Origin: JBFLVU01 sp964589625 | GTDB lineage: Bacteria > Acidobacteriota > UBA4820 > DSQY01 | Direction: 5' to 3' | DNA length: 34,766 nucleotides | Assembly: GCA_964589625.1 (NCBI GenBank) | Contig: CAZPSH010000029.1 | Coordinates: 1-34,766 of the forward strand | In this document: positions 16,911 to 25,800 of the stretch, piece by piece | How the letters are laid out: each line of letters begins with the position of its first letter | Numbering within the stretch: position 1 is the first letter of the stretch | The notes under the pieces: model-generated | Told to the model about the DNA's origin: nothing | Database searches by the model: none | The model's input: only the letters and a program-made list of their open reading frames with translations | Position numbers and translations under genes: made by a program

Positions 16911-17768
16911 ATGGGGAAGAGGGTGCTGTTGATCTTGGCGCTTCTTGCGGCGGCCTTGCCGCTGTCGGCGGGTGTCACGGGGGTGGCCTTCGTGCACGGG
17001 ACGGGGTCTCAGACCAACGCCTACGTGGACTACTGGACCACCTCCATGGTGGATTCGGTGCGGCAGGGGCTGCCGGACCCCTCCAAGTTCCTGGTCGTGA
17101 ACTGCGATTTTACGCAGTACATGTGGGCCCCCGGCGCCGCGGGGTGCCTGGCGGACCAGCTGTACACCTTCATCACCGCCAAGGGCATCACGGACCTCGT
17201 GGTCATCACCCACAGCAACGGCGGCAACGTCATGCGGTGGATCCTCTCCAATCCCACCTACGATTGGCGCTATCCCATAATCATCGGCAAGATCCGGTGG
17301 GTGAACGCCCTCGCCCCGTCGAGCCTGGGGACCCCACTCGCCAACGCCGTCATGGCGGGCACCGTCTTCGAGCAGTCCCTGGGTTGGCTCCTGGGCTACC
17401 AGAACGACGCCGTTCGGATGCAGCAGACCGACTGGATGGCCTACTACAACGCGAACTACCTCCTGGGCACCGCGGGCCGCCCTTCCCTGCCCAAGGGCTT
17501 CTGGGACGTGGTGGGCACGGATGTGGAGACGGCGGTCTGGGACCCCGACTCCTACTGTGGCGGGTACTCCCTCAACCTGGGTCTGGAGATTACCCAGGCC
17601 TGGCTCAACTCCTGCTCCGACGGGTTCCTGAACTGCACGAGTCAGGCGGGGGCGGGCACGGTTTGGTTCTACGACGACGACTACACCAGCGGCGACGAGC
17701 CGCTCTCGCACAATCAGAGCCGGAGAAAGTGCTTCGGCCTGGACGTCATCCTGCGGAACGACCTGTAA
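16911..17768 (+). CDS. secreted alpha/beta-hydrolase, lipase/esterase-like
   Basis: 285 residues from the ATG at 16911 with AAAGGAGG 5 bases upstream. Residues 1-20 (MGKRVLLILALLAAALPLSA) are a Sec signal peptide. The oxyanion-type HGTG motif follows at 29-32. The nucleophile elbow is T100-H-S102-N-G-G, where Thr replaces the usual first Gly of GxSxG; Ala and Thr variants are known in lipases. LVVITHSNGG and the following helix NVMRWIL are typical. Four to six Cys suggest disulfides in the mature enzyme. The likely role is hydrolysis of an ester outside the cell. The start of the partner gene is 10 bases after the stop. Confidence 0.8.
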   Translation: MGKRVLLILALLAAALPLSAGVTGVAFVHGTGSQTNAYVDYWTTSMVDSVRQGLPDPSKFLVVNCDFTQYMWAPGAAGCLADQLYTFITAKGITDLVVITHSNGGNVMRWILSNPTYDWRYPIIIGKIRWVNALAPSSLGTPLANAVMAGTVFEQSLGWLLGYQNDAVRMQQTDWMAYYNANYLLGTAGRPSLPKGFWDVVGTDVETAVWDPDSYCGGYSLNLGLEITQAWLNSCSDGFLNCTSQAGAGTVWFYDDDYTSGDEPLSHNQSRRKCFGLDVILRNDL

Positions 17769-17778
17769 GGAGGCCACC

Positions 17779-18987
17779 ATGCGGAGACTCTTGACCTTCG
17801 TTCTCCTGGCGGCCGCCGCCGCCTCATTCGCCGGAACCCGCGTTGTCTCCGGCCCCCCCGTTCTTTCTCCCGAGTCCCTGGCGACCATCGAGGAGGCGGC
17901 GGAGGCGGGCCTTTTCGGGAGCGTGGACCGCACACCCCTCACCGACGTCCGCTCCGTGGAGGGCGAGGCGCTCTTGTCAGAGCCCCCCACGCACGTGGCG
18001 GAGAGCCGGGAATTCTGGATTCGGATCACTGCCGAGGATCTACGGAAGGGCGTGGAATTTGCAACCACCGCGCCGGAGGCCGTCGTCCGGCTCAGCCCCG
18101 TGGAGGCGAGCGCTCCTTGGGTTTCCGTGGACCGATTGGTGGTGGGCGTCCCTTCTGGCCAGTCCCTGACGGCCGACGAGGCCTTTGCCCGGTCGGCCAC
18201 ACCGGAGCAGCTCCGGCAGGCCGGCGCGGCTTTTCCGGAGGGAACCTGCGCCTTCCGTTTGGCTCCCGAGGCGGGGTGGGGCCGCTTCCGGCTGAGTGTC
18301 CCCGGGCTGGACGCCCCCGAGGGTTCCACGTATCTTCTCCACGTCCTGGATGCGCGCTCCGACTTGGTCGTCTCCCTTCAGGCCGGATCCGATACGGTCT
18401 TCCGAGGCGGCGTCGTCTCCGCCCGGGCTTGGCTCGCCGAGGCAGGGAGCTTCGTCATGGGAATCTCCGGAGATGCGGAGATTTCTTCTCCCGACGGCCG
18501 GCGTTGGTCCGCCGAGGTCCGGAGCCTGGAAGACGGGTCCGTAAGGGTGGACCATCCCTTGCGGGTCTCCCCCGCCGAACGGCCCGGCCTTTGGGAGGTG
18601 CATTTGCGGGTCACGGCGGATCGGGGTGGAGAGATGATCCAGCGGGATGTCCACACGGCCTTCGCCTATGTGGTTCCCACCGCGCGACTGACCGGCGACG
18701 TTCGCATCGCGGGCAGGAAGGGCTCCCTCGCCCTGCGGGCCCCCTTGGAAACGGCGGCCCCGGGCCGATACGCCCTTCAGTGTTTGGTGTGGGGCACCGA
18801 CGGGACCGGGGAGCGCCGTCCCATGGCCCGGGTGGAAACGGCGGTCTGGCTCGAGGCGGGCCACGGCGCACTGCGAGCCGAAATCCCCGCAGGCCTGATC
18901 CGAGAAGGGGGGTTCCACCCGCCCTACGAGGTCCGGGACATCCGGCTCCTGGACCAATCCCGCCTCTTCCTTCTCCACCGGAACTGA
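17779..18987 (+). CDS. secreted protein, DUF4785-like, partner of the hydrolase
   Basis: 402 residues, ATG at 17779 with AAGGAGG in the 10-base spacer after the hydrolase stop. Residues 1-19 are a signal peptide (LLTFVLLAAAAASFAG). The rest is predicted all-beta: an N-terminal domain with WIRITAEDLRKGV, then two Ig-like domains (about 190-290 and 300-400). It resembles secreted DUF4785 proteins found beside lipases, a recollection I hold with modest confidence. It may aid folding, surface attachment or substrate access of the hydrolase. No catalytic motif is seen. Confidence 0.7.
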   Translation: MRRLLTFVLLAAAAASFAGTRVVSGPPVLSPESLATIEEAAEAGLFGSVDRTPLTDVRSVEGEALLSEPPTHVAESREFWIRITAEDLRKGVEFATTAPEAVVRLSPVEASAPWVSVDRLVVGVPSGQSLTADEAFARSATPEQLRQAGAAFPEGTCAFRLAPEAGWGRFRLSVPGLDAPEGSTYLLHVLDARSDLVVSLQAGSDTVFRGGVVSARAWLAEAGSFVMGISGDAEISSPDGRRWSAEVRSLEDGSVRVDHPLRVSPAERPGLWEVHLRVTADRGGEMIQRDVHTAFAYVVPTARLTGDVRIAGRKGSLALRAPLETAAPGRYALQCLVWGTDGTGERRPMARVETAVWLEAGHGALRAEIPAGLIREGGFHPPYEVRDIRLLDQSRLFLLHRN

Positions 18988-18993
18988 ACAAGA

Positions 18994-19017
18994 GGCCCCG
19001 CGTCGAAACGCGGGGCC
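18994..19017 (+). terminator. hairpin terminator of the hydrolase operon
   Basis: GGCCCCGCG, loop TCGAAA, CGCGGGGCC: a perfect 9-base GC stem with a 6-base loop, 6 bases after the stop at 18987. No strong T tract follows, as is often the case in GC-rich genomes. Confidence 0.75.
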
Positions 19018-19133
19018 GATGTGGTCTTCGTCATCAGGGGCTCGCCTTGGGCGGGCCCCTCTTCTTCCAGATGGCCGGTCTCCCCTTCCCGGAGGAATCC
19101 GTCAGGGGAGCGCGGCCTCGAGGAACCGGCGCG

Positions 19134-19346
19134 TCACTCCGCCGGCGCTCCCTCCACCGGGGCCGCATCGGCCGATGCCCCTTCGACAGGCGCCTCGGAG
19201 GGAGGCCCTCCGGCCTCGTCGGGCGGCTCCTCGAGGGACGGATCCGCCTTCTTCAGAAGGCGCTTCTGGCGCTTCTCCTCCTGTTTCTGGAGGCGCTTCA
19301 GTTCCTTCTGACGCTTGTTACCCCGGTACGCTCCGGGATGGACCAC
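19134..19346 (-). CDS. small basic coiled-coil protein
   Basis: 70 residues from a GTG at 19346 with AAAGGAGG 5 bases upstream. The N-terminal half (YRGNKRQKELKRLQKQEEKR) is Lys/Arg-rich and probably helical; the C-terminal half is acidic and Pro/Ala/Glu-rich (EEPPDEAGG, then PVEGASADAAPVEG). Small proteins starting with a similar GNKRrKEL.R.kKqeeKR text occur in several GC-rich anaerobes, by my recollection; the function is unknown. It lies 105 bases downstream of the cold-shock gene on the same strand and may be co-transcribed. Confidence 0.7.
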   Translation of the reverse strand: MVHPGAYRGNKRQKELKRLQKQEEKRQKRLLKKADPSLEEPPDEAGGPPSEAPVEGASADAAPVEGAPAE

Positions 19347-19451
19347 GGGGACCTCCTTTCTGTCCCCGCCCGTGACCGCCTTCTCCGCGGGGGGCGGGCC
19401 AAAGGGAAAAGAGGGGAGGACCCCTCGCCTACCGCCGGAGAGGGTCCTGGA

Positions 19452-19658
19452 TCAGTCGCGGACGATCCGGACCTTCTCGGCTTGGGGGCCCTTCGTTCCC
19501 TGGGTCACTTCGCAGGTGACCCGCTGACCTTCCTGGAGGGTCTTGAAGCCCGTGCCCTCGATGTTGCTATGGTGCACGAAGGCGTCCTTGCCTCCTTCGA
19601 TGGTGATGAAGCCGTACCCCTTTTTCTCGTCGAACCACTTCACGATTCCGTTAGCCAC
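19452..19658 (-). CDS. csp: cold-shock domain RNA chaperone
   Basis: 68 residues from the GTG at 19658 (AAGGAG 6 bases before), which gives the normal CspA length; an in-frame ATG further upstream lacks this site. RNP1 is KGYGFI and RNP2 is DAFVHHS, both complete, with WFDEKKG before them. It binds single-stranded nucleic acid. The 190 bases upstream may form the long regulated 5' leader common in csp genes; no promoter is certain. Confidence 0.93.
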   Translation of the reverse strand: MANGIVKWFDEKKGYGFITIEGGKDAFVHHSNIEGTGFKTLQEGQRVTCEVTQGTKGPQAEKVRIVRD

Positions 19659-19847
19659 CCGACACTCCTTGTTCGTGTACCCACCCGCCAACAGACTCCC
19701 TGCTGAAAGGTGTACGCAAGATAGGCTACCACGGAAAACCGTTTCGCAACAGGGGACGGATCGGACTTGTCGGGGGGGGGAAACCCGCCGAGAAAAGGAA
19801 GCTCAGGAGGCGAAGGAGGAAACCGGGATTCGTCCCTCCGGCCGGCG

Positions 19848-20147
19848 CTACGGGGGCGCCGGATCGGATCCGGGGGGAGGCCCGTCCTGCCGCGACTCCT
19901 CGATGCGCTCGACGACGATCCGCAGGCGCGCCACCAGGGCGGCGATGGCGCCCAGGGCCGCCCATACCGGGAGCAGGACGGCTCCCACGACACCGAGGGT
20001 CAGAGGCACCTCGATGAGGGTTTCCCCCTCGGCGTTCTTGATGGTGATCCGACGGATGTTTCCGCCGTGGATGAGGTCTTTGACGCGGCCGAGCAGTTCG
20101 TCGCCGCTCACCGAATACTCCTCCATTCGGATCCTTTTCCTGGTCAT
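19848..20147 (-). CDS. DUF4342 family protein
   Basis: 99 residues, ATG at 20147 with GGGAGG 5 bases upstream. The core EEYSVSGDELLGRVKDLI, then RRITIKNAEG and LIEVPLTLGVVGAVLLPVWA is the DUF4342 pattern: a short UBA-like helical N-terminus, a beta hairpin, then a hydrophobic segment at about residues 52-72 that may insert in a membrane. The C-terminus is Pro/Gly-rich. The function is unknown. Confidence 0.8.
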   Translation of the reverse strand: MTRKRIRMEEYSVSGDELLGRVKDLIHGGNIRRITIKNAEGETLIEVPLTLGVVGAVLLPVWAALGAIAALVARLRIVVERIEESRQDGPPPGSDPAPP

Positions 20148-20232
20148 GCGCGCCTCCCGATCCGGGCAGGGAGTAATACGTCGTTCTCCCGGCGGGAGTT
20201 CTTCGGCCCCCATCCGCCGCGGGGGCGCCGTC

Positions 20233-21333
20233 TCACTCGTAGTCGGGAACCCTCCTGGTCTCCGGGGCAAAGCTCCCGTCCCGGACCTGCCGGAGAAAGC
20301 GGGTGAGGTGGCGGAAGTACGCCTCCTGGTCGTCCCAAAGGGCGCAGTGGCTTCCGCTTGTGCAGACAGCCGCACGGCCGTTGGGCAGGAGGCGCGCCAT
20401 CCGCCGGATGTCGGCCGGATTCACGGTGTCGTAGTAGCCGGCCAGGAGGAGCGTGGGGGCCCCGATCCGGTGCAGGTCGGACCAACGGTCCCAGTCCTTG
20501 ATCCTCCCGGTGACGGCGAACCCGCTCGGACCGTTCAGGAGTTCGTAAATTCGGCGGTTCCGGTTCCGGAAGGACCGCTCCAGCGGCTCGGGCCACGGGG
20601 CGAGCCGGCACAGGTGGCGCGGGTACACATCTCCCATCAGGGCGTCTCGGTATTCGGGGGCTTGCGTGCGCCCTTCCCGCTCGCACCGGTCGAGTACGGA
20701 GCGGACCTCGACGGGCAGTTCGGTCCGGAGACGATTCACGTGCCGGACGTAAGAGGAGACGCTCGCCGTCACGTTGGTAAGGATGAGGGCCTTCAGGCGC
20801 TTGGGATGGGAGAGGGCGTACTCGATGGCGAGCATGCCGCCGAAGGAGTGGCCGTAGAGAACGACGTCCGTCAGCCCGAGGGCGGCCCGCACCTCCTCCA
20901 CCTCTTCGGCGTACCGGGACACGGTCCACAGGGAGTCGTCCTCTGGCCGGTCCGAGTTTCCGCACCCGAGCTGGTCGTAATAGTACAGCGTGCACCCTTC
21001 CTCCGGCAGAAAATCCCCGAGGCACTCGAGGTACTCGTGGGTGCCTCCCGGCCCCCCGTGGAGGGCGAGCACGGACGTGCGGCCCGAGCCCACGCGCCGG
21101 GTCCAGACCCGGTGCTTCCCGCCCGCCACCGGCACGCGCCGGACTCCCGCCGTTCGGATCTCCACTTCCGGGCCGGGAACGGGCCGGCCCTCGGGAAAGG
21201 TGAGGCGGCGAAAAGTCTCGGAGCCGGAAGGCGGCCGTCCCTCCTCTGCGGGAACCGCGGAGCCGGTAAGGGTTGCCCCCGCGAGGGCCGCGGCGCCCGA
21301 CTCGAGAAAGGTCCTGCGCGTCACACGTGCCAC
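20233..21333 (-). CDS. Tat-exported proline iminopeptidase-like hydrolase (peptidase S33)
   Basis: 366 residues from a GTG at 21333. The twin-arginine signal T-R-R-T-F-L-E at residues 5-11 is followed by a hydrophobic Ala/Gly stretch, so it is exported folded. The catalytic features are those of S33 peptidases: HGGPGG oxyanion motif at 102-107, YYDQLGCGNSD, nucleophile S163 in GHSFGG, an acid in GYYDTVNP and a His in GSHCALWDD. It probably releases N-terminal Pro or related residues from peptides outside the cytoplasm. Cytoplasmic relatives lack the Tat peptide. It lies 46 bases downstream of the EAL gene. Confidence 0.88.
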   Translation of the reverse strand: MARVTRRTFLESGAAALAGATLTGSAVPAEEGRPPSGSETFRRLTFPEGRPVPGPEVEIRTAGVRRVPVAGGKHRVWTRRVGSGRTSVLALHGGPGGTHEYLECLGDFLPEEGCTLYYYDQLGCGNSDRPEDDSLWTVSRYAEEVEEVRAALGLTDVVLYGHSFGGMLAIEYALSHPKRLKALILTNVTASVSSYVRHVNRLRTELPVEVRSVLDRCEREGRTQAPEYRDALMGDVYPRHLCRLAPWPEPLERSFRNRNRRIYELLNGPSGFAVTGRIKDWDRWSDLHRIGAPTLLLAGYYDTVNPADIRRMARLLPNGRAAVCTSGSHCALWDDQEAYFRHLTRFLRQVRDGSFAPETRRVPDYE

Positions 21334-21379
21334 GGTGCTCTCCGCTCGGCCGGAACGGGCCGGCCTCGGACTGACGTAA

Positions 21380-22669
21380 CTAAAGCGATCGGATCTCGGT
21401 GGCGAAATGGAGGGCGGGAGGGCTGAGAAGGTGCCCCTGTCCCAGGGTGACTCCCAGGGCCCTTATGGCCCGGAGTTCCTCCTCCGTCTCGATTCCCTCC
21501 GCCACGAGGTGGGCGTTGATGTTGCGGCTGAGGATGAGGAGGGAGGACACCAATTCCTGCTTCAGGAGGTTCAGGTGGATGTCCTTCACGAGGGAGATGT
21601 CCACCTTCAGGTACGACGGCCGGACGTGGGTGATGGTCTGAATGGAGGAATAGCCCGTTCCCAGGTCGTCCAGCGCCACCTGGTACCCCATCGCCAGGTA
21701 GTCCCGCATGATGGTCCGAAAGGCGTCGTAGTTCTCGATGGCGTGACGCTCCGTAAGCTCCCACACGACCTCCGAGGGCGCGAGGCCGTGCCGGTGGAGC
21801 AGGTCCACCGCGGGTTCGCCAAGGAAATCGGGATCGTCGAGGGTCGTCGGAAGCGTGTTGATGAAGAGCTTCTTGCCCTCGGGCCGGTTCTTTGCCGCTT
21901 CCAGGGCGGCCATCTTGCACTGATGGTCGAGCTGGCGGCTCAGGCGCGACTGGCGGGCGAAGGTGAAGAGGGCCTCGGGCCACTCGTAGGGGGTCCCGGC
22001 GGGCCCGCGGGCGAGGGCCTCGTACCCCAGGATCTCTCCCGACTCGAGGCGGACGATGGGCTGATAGACCGAATGGATGGCCTGCCGCGTTAGGATCTGC
22101 CTCAGTTCGAGTTCGTGGAGGACGAGTTCGGTCTCCTCCTGGCGCTGCGCCAGGGCGGCCGTCTCCTCGATGACCCGGTGGACGAGCCGTTCAAATCGGA
22201 GGAACGGGTTGTAGTGGAGCATGGAGTAGCCCAGGTGAAGGGAAAGCCCCGGGACCTCCTGGAGGGAGAGTTCGCTTTCGAGGGCGCCGTAAATCCTCCT
22301 CGCGATGCGCTCGAGGGCCAGAAGGGCGCCCGCGGACAGTAGCGAATAGGGAGCAAAGACGCAGAACTGGTCGTCGAAGACGCCTCGCTGGGTGATCAGG
22401 AGCTGGCCGCCAAACTCGCGGTTGCTGACGTCCTGGATGTGAAAGGCCGCGCGGCGGAGAATTCCCTCGTAGCGGTCGAACCCGAACACCGATTCGAGCC
22501 GCTCCAGATCCGAGACCTGGAGAAGCACCACCCCGAGATATCGATCCTCTGCCATTTGCTTGAGCGTTTCGAAGCAAGCGCTGTAGGCGGGGAGCCGGGT
22601 GTTGACGTCGTACAGAGAGGCTCTTAGTGAGACGAGTTCGTTCTGAAGGTCCTTCCGGTTGAAGTCCAA
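21380..22669 (-). CDS. cyclic-di-GMP phosphodiesterase: degenerate GGDEF plus intact EAL domain
   Basis: 429 residues from a TTG at 22669, with GGAGG 8 bases upstream. Residues about 20-175 are a GGDEF-like domain whose signature reads RGVFDD (95-100), so cyclase activity is not expected; it may bind GTP as a regulator. Residues about 190-425 are EAL: E217-A-L, N271 in FINTLP, E304 and E307 in ELTE, D334-D335 in DDLGTG, K355 in KVDIS, E391 in AEGIET and Q411. All metal- and substrate-binding positions are present. It has no signal peptide or membrane segment. It diverges from the sigma-54 regulator gene and may share its promoter region. Confidence 0.9.
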   Translation of the reverse strand: MDFNRKDLQNELVSLRASLYDVNTRLPAYSACFETLKQMAEDRYLGVVLLQVSDLERLESVFGFDRYEGILRRAAFHIQDVSNREFGGQLLITQRGVFDDQFCVFAPYSLLSAGALLALERIARRIYGALESELSLQEVPGLSLHLGYSMLHYNPFLRFERLVHRVIEETAALAQRQEETELVLHELELRQILTRQAIHSVYQPIVRLESGEILGYEALARGPAGTPYEWPEALFTFARQSRLSRQLDHQCKMAALEAAKNRPEGKKLFINTLPTTLDDPDFLGEPAVDLLHRHGLAPSEVVWELTERHAIENYDAFRTIMRDYLAMGYQVALDDLGTGYSSIQTITHVRPSYLKVDISLVKDIHLNLLKQELVSSLLILSRNINAHLVAEGIETEEELRAIRALGVTLGQGHLLSPPALHFATEIRSL

Positions 22670-22832
22670 CCGCGCTTCCTCCCCGGGCGCATCTTACTCT
22701 GGGGGTGAAGTCGGCGCAAGGCAAAGAACCGCGGCAAAGAGCCGCGTCCCCGCGCGCCGCCTTGAGCGTTCCCCCGTTTTGTGGTACCCAGAGAAGGTCC
22801 ATTCGGAGACCGGTTCCGCTCAAGGGGGAGGC

Positions 22833-25800
22833 GTGACGAGCAGCGTGCCTCGATGCAAGTCGCGGACGGAGGGCGGCGGGGAACCTCCCGAGCGCCTCCT
22901 GCACCCGGCTCTGGATCGTGCCGAGGCCGTCCAAGGCCCGCCGCGGTCCGTGCTGAACCTGTCGGGCGAGGTCCCCGTCCTTCGCTTCTCCATCGGACTG
23001 TTCTCGGCGCTGGCCTTTCTTGAAGCCCAGGGGTGGCCCTGGACGCCGGGACCGGAAGGATGGGTCCTGGGGGAGGACGGGCTACCCCGGTGGATGGCCG
23101 AGCCGAGGCGGGAGTCCACGGACCCGCCTGCGGGGGTTCATGCCGCCCTCGTCCATCGGCTCCTCTCCGGGCGGCCGCCTGGCGCCTCCGGCCGAGGCGC
23201 GGGCCTCCCCCGCCGCCTGCGGCTCTCCGGGCGCTGGCGCGAATGGCTGGCGCGGTCGCGACCGGAGGAGGGCCTGGTCGCCTCCTGCAGGGACCTCCTT
23301 CTGGATCTCATGGACATGGCCGGTTCGCTGGGATCGCAGGCCCTTCCCCCGGGACGGTGGGGATTGGGCGTGATCTGGCGGCCGGCGGCCGATCTCCGTC
23401 TCCCTGGGTTTCGAGTGTACCGCTCGGGGGGCGCGGTGGACCGGGCAGGAGCCTTGGAGGCCGCCCTCGATCCGGCGGGCGAGGGAAGGGCGCTCACGCC
23501 GGTCCTTCTGGAGGGCGTGGCGCCCTATGCCTTCGCGGGGCTCGAGCCCTTGCTGGTATCCAGGATGGGCTCCCCGGAGGGGGCCCGCGAGTGGATGCGA
23601 GAGGCCCTGCGGGGCGGTCCGAAGGGACTTTCCGAATCCCTCGCGAGGGTCCTGACGGAGGAGCCCGGCGGGGGCTGGATTCTGGCGGGCGATGTCCTGG
23701 ATCCCCCAAGCCAGGGAGCCCTGGAATCCGCCGCCCGATCGGCCGGACGCGCCGTAGTCCTTCTCCACCCGACGGAGGGGCGGCCCGTCGGAAACACCGA
23801 AGGCCTTCGCCTCCTCTGGCTCACCCCGACGGGGGAGGAGTGGTACCTGCAACACGCCTCCTCCTGTCTAGGGCCCTCGGCGGACGACCTGCTCCAGGTT
23901 CTGGCCCAGGCCGGGTTTCCGGCGCCCCGATGCGGCGAGCCCCTCGTTCCCCCCTTGGACCGTCTTCCCGAGCACCCGGCCCTGCCCAGATGGGGCAGAA
24001 GCTCCTCGCCGGATGTTCCAACCACGGGCGGGCAAGCGGAGACGGACCTCCTGCGGGCGGGAGCCCTTCCCGCCCTTCTCGGTCGGGCACGGCGGCTGGA
24101 ACTTCGGGGAGAGCCGGACGCCGCCCTCTTCTGGCAGGGCATGGTTCTCCTTGCGGCAGGCCAACCGTCGCCGGCGCTCGACCGGTGGGAGGGGATGAAG
24201 AAGTCGGAACGCGGCCGGTTCGGAGTCCCCTTCTGGCGAGCGCGGGCTCTGGAGCGGTTGCAGGATTTCCAGGGGCTGGCCAGGGCCGTGGAGGCCGCGA
24301 AGAGGGACCCGGACCTGCCGCAGGAGCTTCGCCCGGCTCTTGCGAACCTGGAGGGCCAAGTCCTCTGGCTCCGCGGGGACACCGAGGATGCCACAGCGCT
24401 CCTTCTCCGCCTGGCCAAGGAGGCGCGGGATCCCGATCTTCGCGCGAGCACGCTCGGCGTTTTGGCCACCGTTCGCCTCTTCGCGTCGGACGCGGAGGGC
24501 GCGCTGGACTCCCTCCACCGCGCCGAGGAGGCGGCTGGGGAGAGCCCGCCCCCAGCGATTCGGTTTCTCCTGAACCACAGGTGGGGCCTGCTGAAGCAGA
24601 AGCTCGGGGATGTGGAGGCGGCCCGTGCGCATTTCGAGCGGGCTTTGGAGGCGGCCGCCTCGGTCGGCTTTCGGGCCCACGAGGTTTCCGCTCTCTGCGA
24701 TCTGGGCAACGCCCTTCGGCGGCTGCAGAGGCCGACCGAAGCGGCGGCCGCCTACGAGAGGGCCGCCAACGGGGGGAGGGCCCTCGGCCTGACGGTCCTC
24801 ACCGCCTACGCACGGTTCAACGGCGCCATCTGCCGCCTGGAGGAGGGCCACCCCCTGGAAGCCCTTACGATCTTTCAGGGGGCCCTGCTGGAAGACCTTG
24901 CCGCGCGGAATGCGGTCGCGGCCTCCCTGGATGCCTTCTGGTGCACCCTCGCCCTGCAGCATTTGGGCCGGTATCCCGAGGCCTTGGAAGCGGCGGACAA
25001 GGCTCTGAGCCAGTTGGACAAGGTCTCGGAGCCCGAGGTCCTTCACGACCTTCTGGTGGTCCTCTCAGACCTGCTCCTCCTCACGGGACAGGAGGGACGC
25101 CTCCGCCACGTTCTGGATCGCCTTCGGGCGACGCCCTGGCCCGACTTGGAGGCCGACGACCGGATCATGGAGGCCGCCGTGGGGGCCGCGGCCGCCAAGA
25201 GGGGGATTGGAGTCTTTTCGGCCGGCGACCGAAAGAAGGCCCTGGAACTCCTGAAAACCGCCACCCCTTGCGGACGCGCCTTCTGGCATCTCCTCTCGGC
25301 CGGGGCGGGAGGGGACGCGAGGGGGGCTCTCGAGACCGCCTGGGAAGAGGCCCGGGCGTCCGGGTCCCACCACCTTTCGTGCCGCGCCTTGCTGGCTCTG
25401 GCCAGGGCCGGCGACCTGCCGCGGTTGGAGGCGGAGGTTCGGGAGAACCTTCGCACCTACCTCACGGCGAACCGCGTCCGGGGCCCCGAACGCGACCTGT
25501 TGTCCATCCTGGAGGCCCCTCCGGATCCCCGCCCCGCCCCCGAGGAATCTCCTCTCTCCGAGTTGGCCCTGCTTGCCTCGGCCGAATCCGGGGAGGAGGG
25601 GGCTTTGGATCGTCTGGCGGCGTACCTGGGACTGCCCGTGTGCCTCTGCTCCCCGGGGGAGCCGCCGCGCTTTGCCGGAGACGCTGATCCGGACAGCCGC
25701 CGGGTCCTGCTCGCCGCACGGGGGCGAACGGGCCCGGTCCAAGAAGACGGGACCTCCTTGGTGGGAGCCCAGGACCCCTCGGGGCGCTGGGTGGGGTGCG

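Noticed and set aside
22659..22832. ATG at 22659 as the start of the sigma-54 regulator
   Set aside because: It would overlap the divergent EAL start and the added residues are low-complexity; the GTG at 22833 follows a G-rich ribosome-binding site.
23033..25687. 884-codon plus-strand frame in another phase within the regulator gene
   Set aside because: It is a Gly/Pro/Arg-rich shadow; the regulator frame has TPR periodicity through the same stretch.
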